Assembly: GCF_007655135.1 (NCBI RefSeq)
Contig: NC_045133.1
Span: 19,565,845-19,629,844, forward strand
Source: Punica granatum
Lineage: Eukaryota; Streptophyta; Magnoliopsida; Myrtales; Lythraceae
Length of the DNA: 64,000 bases
Reading direction: 5' to 3'
The position numbers were made by a program, and so were the translations under genes. Numbering within the stretch: the first letter of the stretch is position 1; every line of letters begins with the position of its first letter. Below the pieces are notes generated by a model. That model saw nothing but the letters and a program-made list of their open reading frames with translations, was not told where the DNA came from and ran no database searches. This document shows, piece by piece, positions 34,102 through 46,900 of this stretch.

Positions 34102-37100
34102 TTAGGTGGTAAGAATAAAAGGAAGGTAGTCCGATTTAGTGCCTAAAACGGGAGCCTTAGTATCAGGGAAATGTTTGTTTTCTTCTGATGTTGTGACATC
34201 CCCGAGCTTGGTTATCTCGACCGGATATCGGAGCAGATGCGCAGGTAAGTCCCCGACAAATGAATTGTCCGAGAACAGTTTCCAGTTTCGCTCCGCGAGG
34301 GCATTCACTTGCCGTATACAATCCACACTCTCAGGAGTTTCAAATAGATCTTCAAATTGTCGAAGATGTTCGTACCACAATGCCAACCTAAAACCATATA
34401 CTTGACCCCTTGCAGGTTCCATGGTAGTTAAATGTTTTGGCTGGTATGCTCCCATGGCAATCTCGGTATCTCTCGCTCCATCCATGGACCTCTGGTTTAT
34501 GTTTGCTGATCCGACTATTATGTACTCATCATCAACTGTGGCAGATGTAGATATAATTAGCAGCTGTAAATGAATAATATGCCTCTGATGACATCACGAA
34601 TCCTATAAAATTTCAAGCAGAACTGAAACAGATGAAGAAGTCCTGGAGAATTACTTACCAATCATCATCTTGGAATGAACATAAATCATGAATCGCCGTG
34701 CTTGTTGAGCTCTACCATAGTCGCCATTGGGTTCAGGCTTTTCTTCAGGTTCGTACTCACCAACCTTCTTAGACTCGCGATTTCCAAGACAGAGGAACGT
34801 CAAGTAGTCTGTCGGATGAGTCCTGTCCAACATACCTTTCCTCTGAAGGACTTTGGATATGTCGGTATACATCATCTCCATGGTCCTCCTCTGCCAATCT
34901 AATATTGCTTGGACCGATGCGCTCTCAGGCATACCCTCAGGCCACATAGGGATGACTACATACACCGAGAACCTCTCCCCTGCCTCAATTTTGCTCACAA
35001 TCTTTAAAGAAAGCTCCTTTGGAATTAGATGCAAAGCATTGACGTCTTCGACAGTGATATCGCTCGATTTCTTCCAATCAAATGAGCTTCCAAGGAAATA
35101 TTGGTTCTCGATATAAATAAAGTTCTTTGCTCGGCGTATAGCATTGATATAAGCATCCTGAATGCTCCGATCGACTATGTTGCCCTTTTCATTGACAAGG
35201 CCCATTGCAACTGCAGTGTTTGGTGCCTGGGGGAAACCTGAAGCAGCCCCACCATCGATGGACCGAAATAGTTGGACATTCCAACTCTCTGGATCATCCG
35301 TTGAGGTGATTGATGATGACGAAGGACTGACTACTATGCTGTTGAGAGTCTTCATCGGAATGAGGTACTTTTCATCTGCCTGCTTTCTCCAACGTTGCTC
35401 AAAGTTGTATAGAACATCCCAGGCAACGGGACCCTCGAGACGGCAGTGAATATCATGCCAAGGTTCCCGGGGACCGCCCTTTTTGATCGATGCTCCGGTG
35501 AAGTTTGGTTGATGGAAATCGTCCTTGTGGATGGAACCTAAAGTCTTGAACAAAGGGTGATCTTGCGTGTCGTACCTACCATCACACAAGTCAATGCCCC
35601 CAATAAAACTCACAATCCTCCTCTTTTCCGTTTGCCCACCATCCACTTCCGAATCAACAACTACCAACTTCTGATGGTGAGTAAAGGTGACATCAGTTGC
35701 GAATCCTTGAATAATGCTTCTGCCGGCCCCGGGAATCCTAGGACACAGAACACATTGAACTTTTGAGCCACGGAAGTAGTCTGCAGCCTCTTGATCATGG
35801 GTCGCCATCAAACCTTCCCTCTTTAACTCCTGGGAAGTTTGATCATCCCAAACAAGCATAAGAACAGTCATGCCTGGATTCTCGGCCTTTCTCTTAAGTA
35901 GTTCCCCAAGCTTAATGTCGCTTCCCTGCTTGAGTCCTCGAGGGTCCCGTATCAGAGTTATCTTTGTGGACACGGACCATCCTGCAATGTAAATCAAGTG
36001 CCTTGCATTTGTGATCGCATCAAAGATGTCCTCCCAGCATCGATGAGGCTCATACCGGGATCCACCTAAGAGACCAATCCGGGGCCTAAAATTGTCCCCG
36101 ACATGTGCGTCTTGGTATAGAGTAACCTTGCAACCATTCCTTTGCAAGAAGAATGTGTTGGGAACTCCCTCGAACATAGGACTATTGATTCCTTTAGACC
36201 AATTGGCATCTTTAGTCACATCCGAAAATTGCATTTTCACGTGAATTCTCGGATGCCCGTGGACACGGTTACCACGTCCGTCGACTATTTCGACTGATCT
36301 CTCAGCAATGTATCCCTTCACAACATCCTCGACTGGAACATGGGCCCTCCCGATTAGGGTTGCCCCAACCGGATTGTTTCCTTTGACTGTGAATATGATC
36401 TCCGAGATGTAATGTGCACAGTATATACGGAAGGTCTCGTTCCAAATTGGGTTGGGACTTTCCATTTTTATCTTGCTTGTTCTTGCTACTCTTGCCCTGT
36501 CCAGATCCACAGTTGCATATATGCTCTCAAACTAAAAATGAAAAAGCAAATTTCTCTATGTGAGTTGGCTAATTTCCATGTAACTCGAGAAAAAAAATTG
36601 GATATGGATGCCTCCCTTGTAACAAAAAAGAGAGAGAGAGATATGGATCTTATGTAATTGTGATCTATGTATTTTGAAAATTACAATTATATACTTGATG
36701 AATGATGTGTCCATATACCATATTGGTGGATGCAAATTTTTGGTACATGATAAGGTAAATCAATATTGTAAATAGTAGTGAAGTTCTCCGAGAGAGAGCG
36801 GTGAATTATTCCCTAATCTCATAATTACGGACATAACAAAAAAATTAGATGCGTTTACACTTTATACTAATAAACAAATCATGCGCCATACATTTGAAGA
36901 TAATCTCATCCATTTACCATTATGAAAGGGTGATGATACTTTTTAAACTTTTACTTAACATTAACATTTAAATTCTTGATAATATGAAATATTTTTTATT
37001 TGATCACGATATAAATTATTAAATTCGGTATGTTTGGCTATTGAAAGACATAATTGTATAGTTCTCGAAATTACAGACTCAAACAGATCACCCAACAGAG

Positions 37101-38491
37101 GAAAATTACAGGCTGAAACAAATTATGATTTGGAAGTGATTTAAATATTGCTGCGGTGCCTTAAATTAAATAATCTTGCTAGACTTACATGCACAACGAG
37201 ATGGTTGGTTTTAATTATTGCTAGAATAAGAGTTGACGAAACAACACGGAACATTATATGTATGCACTAAAAATTCGAAATAATAATAATAATAACATGA
37301 AACTTCAATTTGAATGTTCCAGTCATATAATTTAACAAATATATAATTATATATTAGGATATTCGACTTTACCCCGTTTCGGTGCACGTAATTAAATTTT
37401 AATATAGACGTAGGTTGTTTTTGTTGAGAATGGATCAGATTAATTACCTCAGGCTGGCGTTGGACTAGTCTTTTGACTTGAGAGAGGAATGATTTTCTCT
37501 GTGAACTTTGAGCACTTGAAGCCTCCACGGTTCAAAATGAGATAATAGAACAGAAGAAGTTTCAAGAAACACATTCAGGACAATGTCATAGGTTAGTTAT
37601 GCACACATATGTTTCATGTATCATACCAGCTAGAAACCAAAATTCATAAAAATAAATAAGCACTTATGATAAGACATACTTGTGTGCATAATAAATTATA
37701 GTAATTAAATTCTTTATTTTAAATTTTATTCTTGGTCTAATCATCATGGAAAAAGGTGTAACATTTACTAAATTAAAAAATAAAATAGACTTTAAGATGA
37801 GAATGGTATGTCTTCCATATATAGATTAAATTAAAGTTACTCATATATATGCCAAAATATATTTCAAAAGACTCCATGATGTTTTATTCAATATATCCTC
37901 ATCAATTTTATCCCTTTACGATGAGCACTAAAGTAAATGCTCCATAAGTCAATGTTTTCTTTAAGTTTGTATCTTGACATCGCTATTTTATTATTTCACG
38001 TCCAAAAACATTCGTATTTCTGAAAATAAAAAAATGCTTAACATTAATTCAGTATATGATTTTGTCCTCAAGTGGTACGATATGGTTTGCAAATTTATGA
38101 GAGTTAGTGAGAAATACTAGTGAATATCATATTACAGAGAAGAAGATATAATAACTCTTAATTATACAATAATTTCGAACTCTATAGAATTAGAATTTAA
38201 ATTTGAAAAGTTTTCTTCATAAAATTACTTGTGGCAACACGCGAGTGTCTCTTTCTAGTATTTATTTAAAACACAATCATATAAAATAGTACTAATGTTA
38301 TTGATTCATAAAAACGAGAACACCCATTGGTACTACTAATTGTAGCTCCATGGTTCGAAATAAAATGACCTGCATACCTTTCCACAGAGATTAAAACAAG
38401 ACCCCACCCGCAGCTTGTCGATGCTATATATCGTGACGGTTAGTATCCCATGGAGCAAACGAGGCATCCTTATTTCGCGAAATTGCTTCAT
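34102..38491 (-). CDS. Phospholipase D, alpha class (C2-PLD), 4 coding exons
   Basis: Exons: 38491-38378, 37522-37448, 36531-34659, 34535-34102; 2496 nt, 831 aa, phases consistent. Residues 1-150 form the C2 domain ([46 protein letters not shown]). Two catalytic HKD motifs follow: [11 protein letters not shown] (about 349-359) and VHSKMMIVDDE (about 681-691), the second split by the last intron; the C-terminus is [10 protein letters not shown]. The enzyme hydrolyses phosphatidylcholine and other phospholipids to phosphatidic acid in Ca2+-dependent membrane signalling and stress responses. The exon opens directly after a splice acceptor (polypyrimidine-AG|ATG), so a 5' UTR intron is likely. 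An alternative start at MPRLLHG (38467) fits the family's N-terminus better than MKQFREIR. Sequence and the few large exons fit PLD-alpha; the exact member is not decided. Confidence 0.95.
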
Positions 38492-38912
38492 CTAAAAAAA
38501 GAAATAAAACAAAATTACTCCAATTTTGGAATTATTAAGAAAACCTGGACGGAGAATATGTAAATATAAATGCGAATGAATCACACATGAAGTACCACGA
38601 GACATGAAATCTCAACAATCCATCAATAGTTCTATACATTTTTGTGTTGGTATGTCATCCGATACTCAACAATCTGCTGAAAGTTATACATTATGGATCA
38701 AGATTATTTCTATTTATTCTTCTATTATGTGAAGAACTTTTTTCATGACGGGCGTCTGGAACTAATTATAGTTTGTAAAAAGGGGATTCCCGATAAATAG
38801 GACATGAAAAAGGAATCACTTCTTGATGCGTTGGGATTACCGAAAAATTACTCAGGAACAAGGGGAATGCAGTTCGAAAGGAAATTAGAGAAATGGGATA
38901 AAGGGAACTTAC

Positions 38913-38985
38913 TTTGCAGAAGCGGGTGCGGAATTTAATCGAAAGGGTACGTGGGAGAATAATCGGATAGGAGTTCTTTGCTAGG
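38913..38985 (-). other. Probable 5' UTR exon of the PLD gene
   Basis: A good donor (CTGCAAA|GTAAGT on the minus strand at 38913) lies upstream of the acceptor that precedes the first coding exon at 38491. The right edge is only an estimate from the TATA position. Confidence 0.45.
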
Positions 38986-39011
38986 AATGTGATATTGGGG
39001 AAATGAGATCC

Positions 39012-39045
<34 letters not shown>

Positions 39046-39056
39046 AAGAGAGAGGA
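39012..39056 (-). promoter_or_regulatory. CT-repeat plus TATA core promoter of PLD (also a microsatellite)
   Basis: On the minus strand a (CT)n tract (39055-39031) leads into (TA)n (39031-39013), 30-100 bp upstream of the proposed 5' UTR exon. CT-rich patches next to TATA runs are common in plant core promoters. Both tracts are length-variable repeats, so alleles may differ. Confidence 0.45.
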
Positions 39057-39059
39057 AGG

Positions 39060-39680
39060 AATAGAATCTTATGTAATTCTTGACGTCCTCGAAAGGAAGA
39101 GATAATATCCTGAGATGATCCAAAGGCAGAATCAGTACCAATGGCCTTTGCTTGTAAGGAGCCCGTTGCCCCCTGCCTTGGGGAAACACCCAAAAAATTG
39201 TTGAATAATTTATTAACATTGCCATCTTTTGGCACGGTGTGGTCTATCGCGTTTCACATTATGCAAGACTTCATTTGGTTCGTGACTTCGACTTCCCCAA
39301 TACGAAAGTCTTAGATGCCAGCCGAACATGCATGGGATCGCAGTCCAAGAAAATACCTCGTTGATTCGCGAATATGGAGACATCCGGTAATTGTGGGGTC
39401 CTATGGACCCAGAGTGGGGTCCACCCCTTTTGTGCCTTACCATCCCCACCACCTGCTCAAATACCTCAGCTTTCAAACGCCTCATGAATCCCGCCATGGG
39501 CCTCGCTCTCACCAGCGCAACTTTAGCATAATTCTCCGACATACCAATCCTTTGGAGAGCTCTGATGTGCGTTTGATAGAACCGCATTCAAATGATTTGC
39601 TTATACTAATGAAAATGTTCTCTTACTCTCTTTCTATCATCTTGAGTTTTCATAAGAGTGAGATCGCAGGTCGAGTTCAA
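39060..39680. other. PLD upstream region, no gene recognised
   Basis: Open stretches of 120-150 codons exist on both strands (39213-39587 minus, 39315-39761 plus), but they overlap each other and show no motif. The plus one runs into the solo LTR. Confidence 0.45.
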
Positions 39681-39685
39681 GACCA

Positions 39686-42124
39686 TGTCACGGCCCGAAA
39701 TTTCGGCAAAACTTCTCCTAAATTTCCTCGATATCCCTCATCACTCAAACTATTCATATAACAACCTGCTTTCCATAAACTCCAAAATATATATAACCAA
39801 TCCAACGAGCTCTATTATGTATATGCATCTCAAAAGAGAGTATTTTCCTTCTCAACCACATCACTAAATCAACTAAACAAAAGTTTCAGGTCGTAACATA
39901 TTAAAATATATTCTATACAAAAAGAATACTTAACAAATAACCAAGGTCCCTATATAATCCTCGGAGCTGATCCCCGATGTCCAAAAAGTTCTCATGTACT
40001 GCTAGTCTAGCTCTTAGCACATTTGAAAAATATATGTAAGGTGTGAACTGCATCTCAGTGAGTACTATATTCCAAAGTAAAATAGATTAATATTAAGTAG
40101 TAAATATATTTTTAAACGACTAAGTATTCATATAGATAATATTAACTTATCCAAGTTAGTCATTTAATTCACAAACACAGTATGTTATACAATACATACA
40201 AATAATTACTAAAATTCATTCATGAGCAATCGATTATCTTTATAACCATATAATAATATTATAATTAACTATTAACTCAACACCACCTAACACTCATACA
40301 CGGACTAAATCAAGCCTTGCAACAACATGACTTTCACATAACAACTTCACATAATCTCAACAATCATCTCATCTCCAACAATCAGACCAAACAAACATTA
40401 TACAGCACAACCAATCAATATAGTCATAGGGCGCATTTCTTCGCAACCGTGTTATAATTGGTACAGTGAATCTGCACTTCAGATTAAATCTCCATTACTA
40501 ACCTTACCACTTCTCATAAGCGGGGGCCACCCATTATCAAACCTTCAACCTAACTTCCATTTTATATTTCGCGGGATCAACGATCTAAACGTCCATTTTA
40601 TATCTCGCCAATGCAGCGGTCTAGACATCCATTTTTTATCCCGCCGGATCAGCGGTCAACCACACCCCCAATCTTATTCTGCCGGATCTAATAGTCCCAT
40701 GGCTATAACAATTAAATAATATCAATATATACAAGCACAATCCCAATCATATTACAATTGTATCATATTATCATCACATATCTCATACACAATCCGCATA
40801 CACAATCACATCACATATTTCAAGTCAAAATGAAACATAAGAGGACAATATCTCTTAAATTCTTTCACACATCATGATAAAACGATTTCTTAATCTCTAA
40901 CTATCACAGTATTCTTCTTAAATAATTTATATAACTATAATACCTCATTTCACAAGGGAATAGAGTACTCACCGAACACCCAAAATCTTTCATCAAACCT
41001 GACCTTCAAGATGCACAATATCGGTGTCCTCGATCCCTATCAATCAAATACAAATTCAGATTTTTATGTACACAATACTAGTACAAACATTCATGCTTTT
41101 ATATCCGGTTCTTGTCTTAATTTGAGATGTTCATCCTCTAGTCTTATTTAAATCCTTTGTTCTGCCCTCTACTGCCCTTTTCGCTACATGAAATGACACA
41201 ATCCAAGTCATTACCAAAATCTTCTTCTTCCTCAAATATGTATACTGCCTATTCCTCTAAAAGAAATGGCACCCGAGCATGTAAGGCAACTCATAGCACA
41301 AAAATATATATATATATATATAATATGTAATTATGTGTTAATGAACATTTACCCAAACTCCCAGAACAAGGCAATTTAAAGCTCCTTTGGTCAATTAAGC
41401 ATAAATCACAAAAAAAAAAACCACACCGAATCAGTTACTAATAGGGCAGTTGGACAACGAAAAGAAAAACAAATCCAACTATAAACCCCACATAATTAGC
41501 TTCCCCTGTTCATTAGGCTACGACTCAAGAACCGTAATTAACTATAGCCTCAAATTTCTTTAGTATTTTACCCAATCATGACCCAAGTTATTGCAAGAAA
41601 TACAAATATATAAGCCAAGCTAACTTAGACAGTACAAAATTAAGTAAGATCAATCTCACATACTTAACATGCACTAGCCCAATTGAGCAACACTAACTTC
41701 TCCTTGATGTTTCTCCCATCTTTCTAATACCGTCCTATATCTAATTATTCAGGGACAATTCAGCTAAGTCAAAAGAATTTCAACCAAATTCAAATCTATC
41801 CACGCATACCTAAGTACATCAGTTAATCTTAACTGATTATAAGCACAATTCCTCCTTTCGGGTGCTTCCCCATTTCCCATACTCAATCCGCTCTCAATCC
41901 GCATCTAGACCAATGGATAGGAACGTCTAAGGTAAGGAGAATCAACTTACTTCAAGAACCCAAGCCTAGCCTTCTTCTCCTCCCTCGTTTCTTTCTCGCT
42001 CAGTCTCTGGTCTCCTCTGTTTTGTGCTGCTCTTTGCTCTTCTTCGATCTTGCTCTTTTTTTTTCTTTTTTTGCAGCTATATATAAAAGCATATGTTTCA
42101 AACAAAAATCTGCCGGGTCTCACA
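39686..42124. mobile_element. Solo LTR (2.4 kb) with GACCA target duplication
   Basis: Starts TGTCACGGCCCGAAATTTCG and ends GCCGGGTCTCACA (TG...CA), flanked on both sides by GACCA (39681-39685 and 42125-42129). There is no internal PBS-gag-pol region and no second LTR, so this is the product of recombination between the LTRs of a larger element. A TATA-rich run (42079-42091) lies near the right end; orientation is undecided. No coding region. A block of degenerate short tandem repeats occurs at 40557-40697. Confidence 0.8.
40557..40697. repeat. Degenerate ~36-bp tandem repeats within the solo LTR
   Basis: Three to four units of the form CCATTTTATATCTCGCC..GATCAGCGGTCTA..., each with TC(G/C)CG/GCC and a GATC-GGTC-like core. 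Confidence 0.75.
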
Positions 42125-42129
42125 GACCA

Positions 42130-43975
42130 TGACAAGGATGATTCTAGCGGAGCTCTGCATATTATACATGTTCTCCGTTATTTGACATCTTAAGACTGTT
42201 GTGAAAGGGGAAATCATGTATCTGTGCTGCAGATGAGCAACCTGATTTCGCACCAACAGTGCGAGGAATGTCTAACTCAATTCAAGGAGTATAAGATCGA
42301 TTTAACGCCAGACACCTTGGATGATGAGCCTGCTGAATATTTTCAAAAGATAGAAGATAATTTGATTTAATGTACTGGTCTCTGAAAATAACTTACCCGT
42401 GAATGGTGGCTTAGTGACACTTGCGTCAATCACGACATCAAACCCAGAGACAGAAACAATAGAAGGAAAGATGAGGGAAAACAAGACTCGTTCTTCAATT
42501 TGCTTGCAAGTCTAAGCCAGAGGGATAGTCTCTTCTGAACAAACCGATCAATTCAGTTTTGCTATTCTGCTCCTGTCAATCGTCTAATCCGCATTTGTGG
42601 TCATTTTCTAACTTGCTGAGTGACCGTGGTCGGTGATTCAATTGACAGAATTCTAAAAAATAATGCTGAGGGATGAGTTGCAGATCGTCTAGAATTGCAA
42701 TTCTATACATAACTACTGGGATTGATTGTACATTACATCTATTGTATTGCTTAGCATTAGGAGGAAGTTTATCTAATTTCCTACTTTCAGGTTTATTTCC
42801 TTAGTCGCATAGGACTCAAATTGTATATATGTACACCATCATTTTTTAGCAATTTAAGAAATCATTTTTACCCAAAATTTTTTAGATATATTTCTACTCA
42901 AAAGTTATTATTTGATTACTGCTTGAAAAATTCTTCGAACTTTGCAAATGGTTATTTGTCGAAATTGATAACTGTTATCTTCAGCAGCGCTCGGGTTAAG
43001 CCAAGTCTTCAATATGAATTTGCTAACCATACAATCCTTTAAATGTCGCTTAATCATCAAAGATCCTCTTTCACCTGTTGCATAATTGCATATGCGTCGA
43101 ACCTGTAATCAAAAATTTAATTAGCCGTAATAAGTCACAAAAATTGAACGATAATTCAAATAGCTATTCGGACAAATAGAATACTATAAAATTAACTGAA
43201 TTTCATTAGTGTAAGAACTTGGAAATTCAAACCGAAACAAAGGCGAAACCGAAAAATACGAGAGAGAGCCGAGTCCTGTGTTAGACACAAACCCCTTGAA
43301 ACAGAATTGTCCCCTCCTGGGTGCTTGAGGTTACGTGGACAATCGTTTCCCAGGGTAAAACAACAACAAGTGAAATAGCAGCACAAACAGCAACGCTTCA
43401 GCGAACTCGAAGAGAAACGTGAACACTTTTAAAGTCGAATCCTTCGTAGAAAAATTGTAGCCAACCACTTGTGCAATTTCCTTTTGGTCTCAGTAAAAGG
43501 AAGTTCTTCTCTAGGGAATTGCAACCAAGGGAAGACTTTTCTTCCTCTTTTCAATCGGCTAGTGGAATCAAAAGGAATGGCAGGAGGCTTTTTTTCTTAA
43601 TTTAATTTGCCGCATGTGCCTTTATAGCCTACGGTTCCATCCTTCCATGACTCTTCCTATTCTCCTTTTATGGGGAATAACTCACATATATTCAATATAT
43701 ATGTTAATGGTATTTGATTATTTATGAATGTAATCCATTCATTTCTTGTAATTACCAAAAAAATCAAGAGTCATTGGCTTGTGAATAATTTTCTCATTTA
43801 CCATTAGCCATATTTTCCAACAGAACCATGTGTGTGGTATGTTTGTCTTATTGTCGTAAACATTCTTTGTTGTTCTATAACCAGGAACATCAGTCGATGA
43901 ATTGTAAACTAAGGCTAAATTTCTCATTTTACGTGACTGTGCTAAACTGTGGTTGAAAACACAAGACCGAGTTCC
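42130..43975. other. Intergenic DNA between the solo LTR and the lipase gene
   Basis: Possible short gene fragments only: plus 42234-42369 reads MSNLISHQQCEECLTQFKEY and on to a stop; minus 42484-42402 reads VSVSGFDVVIDASVTKPPF before a GTAAGT-like donor. Neither is recognised, and neither connects to a larger frame. 43190-43620 has no clear feature. Confidence 0.35.
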
Positions 43976-46900
43976 TTATTTAAGCAATTTGGTGAAGAAA
44001 GAAAGGACTTGACTATACACGACGTCCTTGGCATTGACACCCATGATGAAGTCGGCGTGGGCATAATCCTTGATGAACTGCACGGAGAGTCTGCTGACAT
44101 CATGAAGCTTGAGGCTGTCGAGCAGCATCTGCACATCACCCGTGTCGGAGAGAGCATCCCGCCCACCATAGCTGATGAAGATTGGCAGGTCCCGGGGAAT
44201 GTTGGACAGGTTGTATACTGGGGGCGCCGCCTCGCCATAGTGCATCACGTTGAAGCCTGAGTTTCCATAGTTGTACTTGGCCAATCTCCGGTCCCTCACA
44301 ACTGCAAATAAATATTCATTGCATACAGAAGAAATTAGAGGAATTCAGCTAACGGAAAATCAAAAGGCAAGAATATCTGACTAACAAGCCATGTGCCTTA
44401 GACGTTAGGACATACTTTGAGCCAAGTGCATCATGTTCTTGGTTGAGGTAGGCTGCGGCTCATTCTTCAGAAATAGGTCGACTGTGGAAGCATTGAGGCA
44501 GCAGTTCTTGCCTGTAGTCGATCAACCCCGCCAGCATAGTTAGTCTCAACGATTGCACAACATATGAACTTGGAACGAGAATTATCATTACACGAACTGT
44601 TTAGTAAATTTGAAAGTACACAGTCGAGGATCTTATCAGATTGTATACCTGTCAATGCGGAGAGTAGATCATAGCAATCAACTCCAGGGTGAGCGCACAA
44701 AGACTTGAGAAACTTACTCACAGGCTCCCTGTACCAAATCAAGAACCGAAAAAAAAAAAATCCTTAATCCAGGCAAAGCAAGGCCCTGCTAATGCAACCA
44801 GATGCAACCGTGCGTGTGATTGGGCATGTTGTAATGACCTCCACGGACTTCGCATTAAGAGGGGTCCGATCATACGACCTCTCAGAGTTTACAATTGAGA
44901 ACGAGTCGTTTGACTGCTAATTTTAACCCGTGCAACTATGTGCGCTAGCTATATAATAGAGAGAATGCATGGTTCTACTTTCTTACCCCTTCGGATTGAA
45001 CTCCGCAATTTTGAGCGCCTTAAATATCTGTAAGGAAATATATCACAGATCAGTCATCCCTTGATCTTAAATAATGATCATTTACTTGCTAGTAGAGCGT
45101 TGTTTTATAAAGCAGTTTGTCACCAACCAAAATGAAATTGCCATATTGCATGGGTACGAGCTAAGCGATCAAATTCGCAGGTACTATGATCCTCCAGTTG
45201 ATCGTTCGCAATAAAAAAAATGTTCCGGCCTTTCAGTACATTATATTTTTCAATGGATACGGGGATTGTGTAATGTATAGATTGGACTTGTGTTAATTGA
45301 TAATGGTTATGGATTATTACCTCTGCAAGGGGGGATTTAGCGGCAACAACGCCAAGGGCAGTGGTCATGTAGCTCAAGTATGCCACTGGGCTTAACAGAG
45401 CCACCGATCTCAGCTGGTCCACTAGCCTTCCTTCTGACAACGATGCCAGTGCTATCAATGTTCCCTAGAGATAGATAAAATAAATAAATAAACAAATCAA
45501 ATAATATAAAAAATTCATATAATTAATCCCAAAATATATAAATCAAGGAGATAAATTTTAGGTGGAAATTATTGAAAAAAATTGGGTGACACGATTAAGC
45601 TTTGTGATGGGCTGGGCCTAGGCAAAACAGGGCTCGAGGCTCACCCGTAAGACTATGCTAAAACTTTTAAATTCCCAAAATTCGAAAAATAATAATAAAT
45701 CGGACCATTTCACCAGATAATACTAAAGTTTTTATGATCATGATTCTCACATGCACGTATGTAAGGACCTTCAAGATGAGGGGCATTGATGAAAGTGCTT
45801 ACCAAGGAGTGACCTACGTAATCAATCTTCTTGTTCCCGGTTTGGGCATAGACGAAATTGAAGACAGCTGGGAGATCATACAGAACCAGTTCATCCCATG
45901 ACCAGTCCCAGAAAGCCTGTCCCCATTTTTCCAGAGACTCATCATCAGTAATTACCACTCAAACTTCTACATAAAGCGACTCATTAATCAAACTTTACTT
46001 AAGAAAAGAGTTCAGATAGTAATAATAATCACAAGGGGACATAACGCCCATTTTTCTCCGGAATTACACTGTCACTTGCCCGATGAAATTTTACGATCCA
46101 TTTAAGATGTCCTATATAGCCCCTCCTCTCCGGGGATGGGTCGAAAAAAGAATCGAATTGGATTTGAGAGAAGTGGATGGTTCAGGATAATCTGTGTCTA
46201 GCTCATGAACTGTTCATGCAATGGATCAAAACATTTTTTGATATTGGCCCGAAACAAAAGGAAGAAGATTGATTGTAGAAGTCAACGACAGCAATAATGT
46301 ATGGACCACCCAGAGTGAGGCATTATTATGATCAAAGGGCATGATGAACAAGGAATTTGCTGGTTATGCATGCGCCGGTTGATGGCATGAAAAGAATAAT
46401 GAAAATGATTTGCTCTGATATAAAGGAAGAGGGTTAATTGATGAAAGGGAAAGAGGGGAGGGAGAGAGAACCGGTTGAGAAGGATCCAAGGACTTGTGGC
46501 GACGGCAAAACCGGGTGCCTCGAGTGTTCGCAATCCACACGTCGAACCCGTTATCGGCCAGTATCATCGGCAGGTTTTGCTCCGGCGAATTCAGCACCCA
46601 TGTCATACCATCCTGCTCATTCACAAATAACCCTCATAATTAGTGGAGACTGTCAATCGCTTAAGTGTGAAGTTAACCCGCACTTTTTGGTCCGGATAGT
46701 GCATTATGGACCAGGGTCCACAAAGGCTTCTCCCGGCAAGCAAGTACATGGACATACCGCACGCAAATTTTATATGCGACTGAGTGCATCGGAGCGATTT
46801 TTCATGTATACCGACGAAACGGATATATATTACTGACCGAATCCAATCCGAATTACGGCTATGTGTCTACTAAGCTATGGGACCGTATACGACGTAGTTT

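Noticed and set aside
39213..39761. Open frames of 124 (minus) and 148 (plus) codons upstream of PLD
   Set aside because: They overlap on opposite strands, show no motif, and one crosses the solo-LTR boundary.
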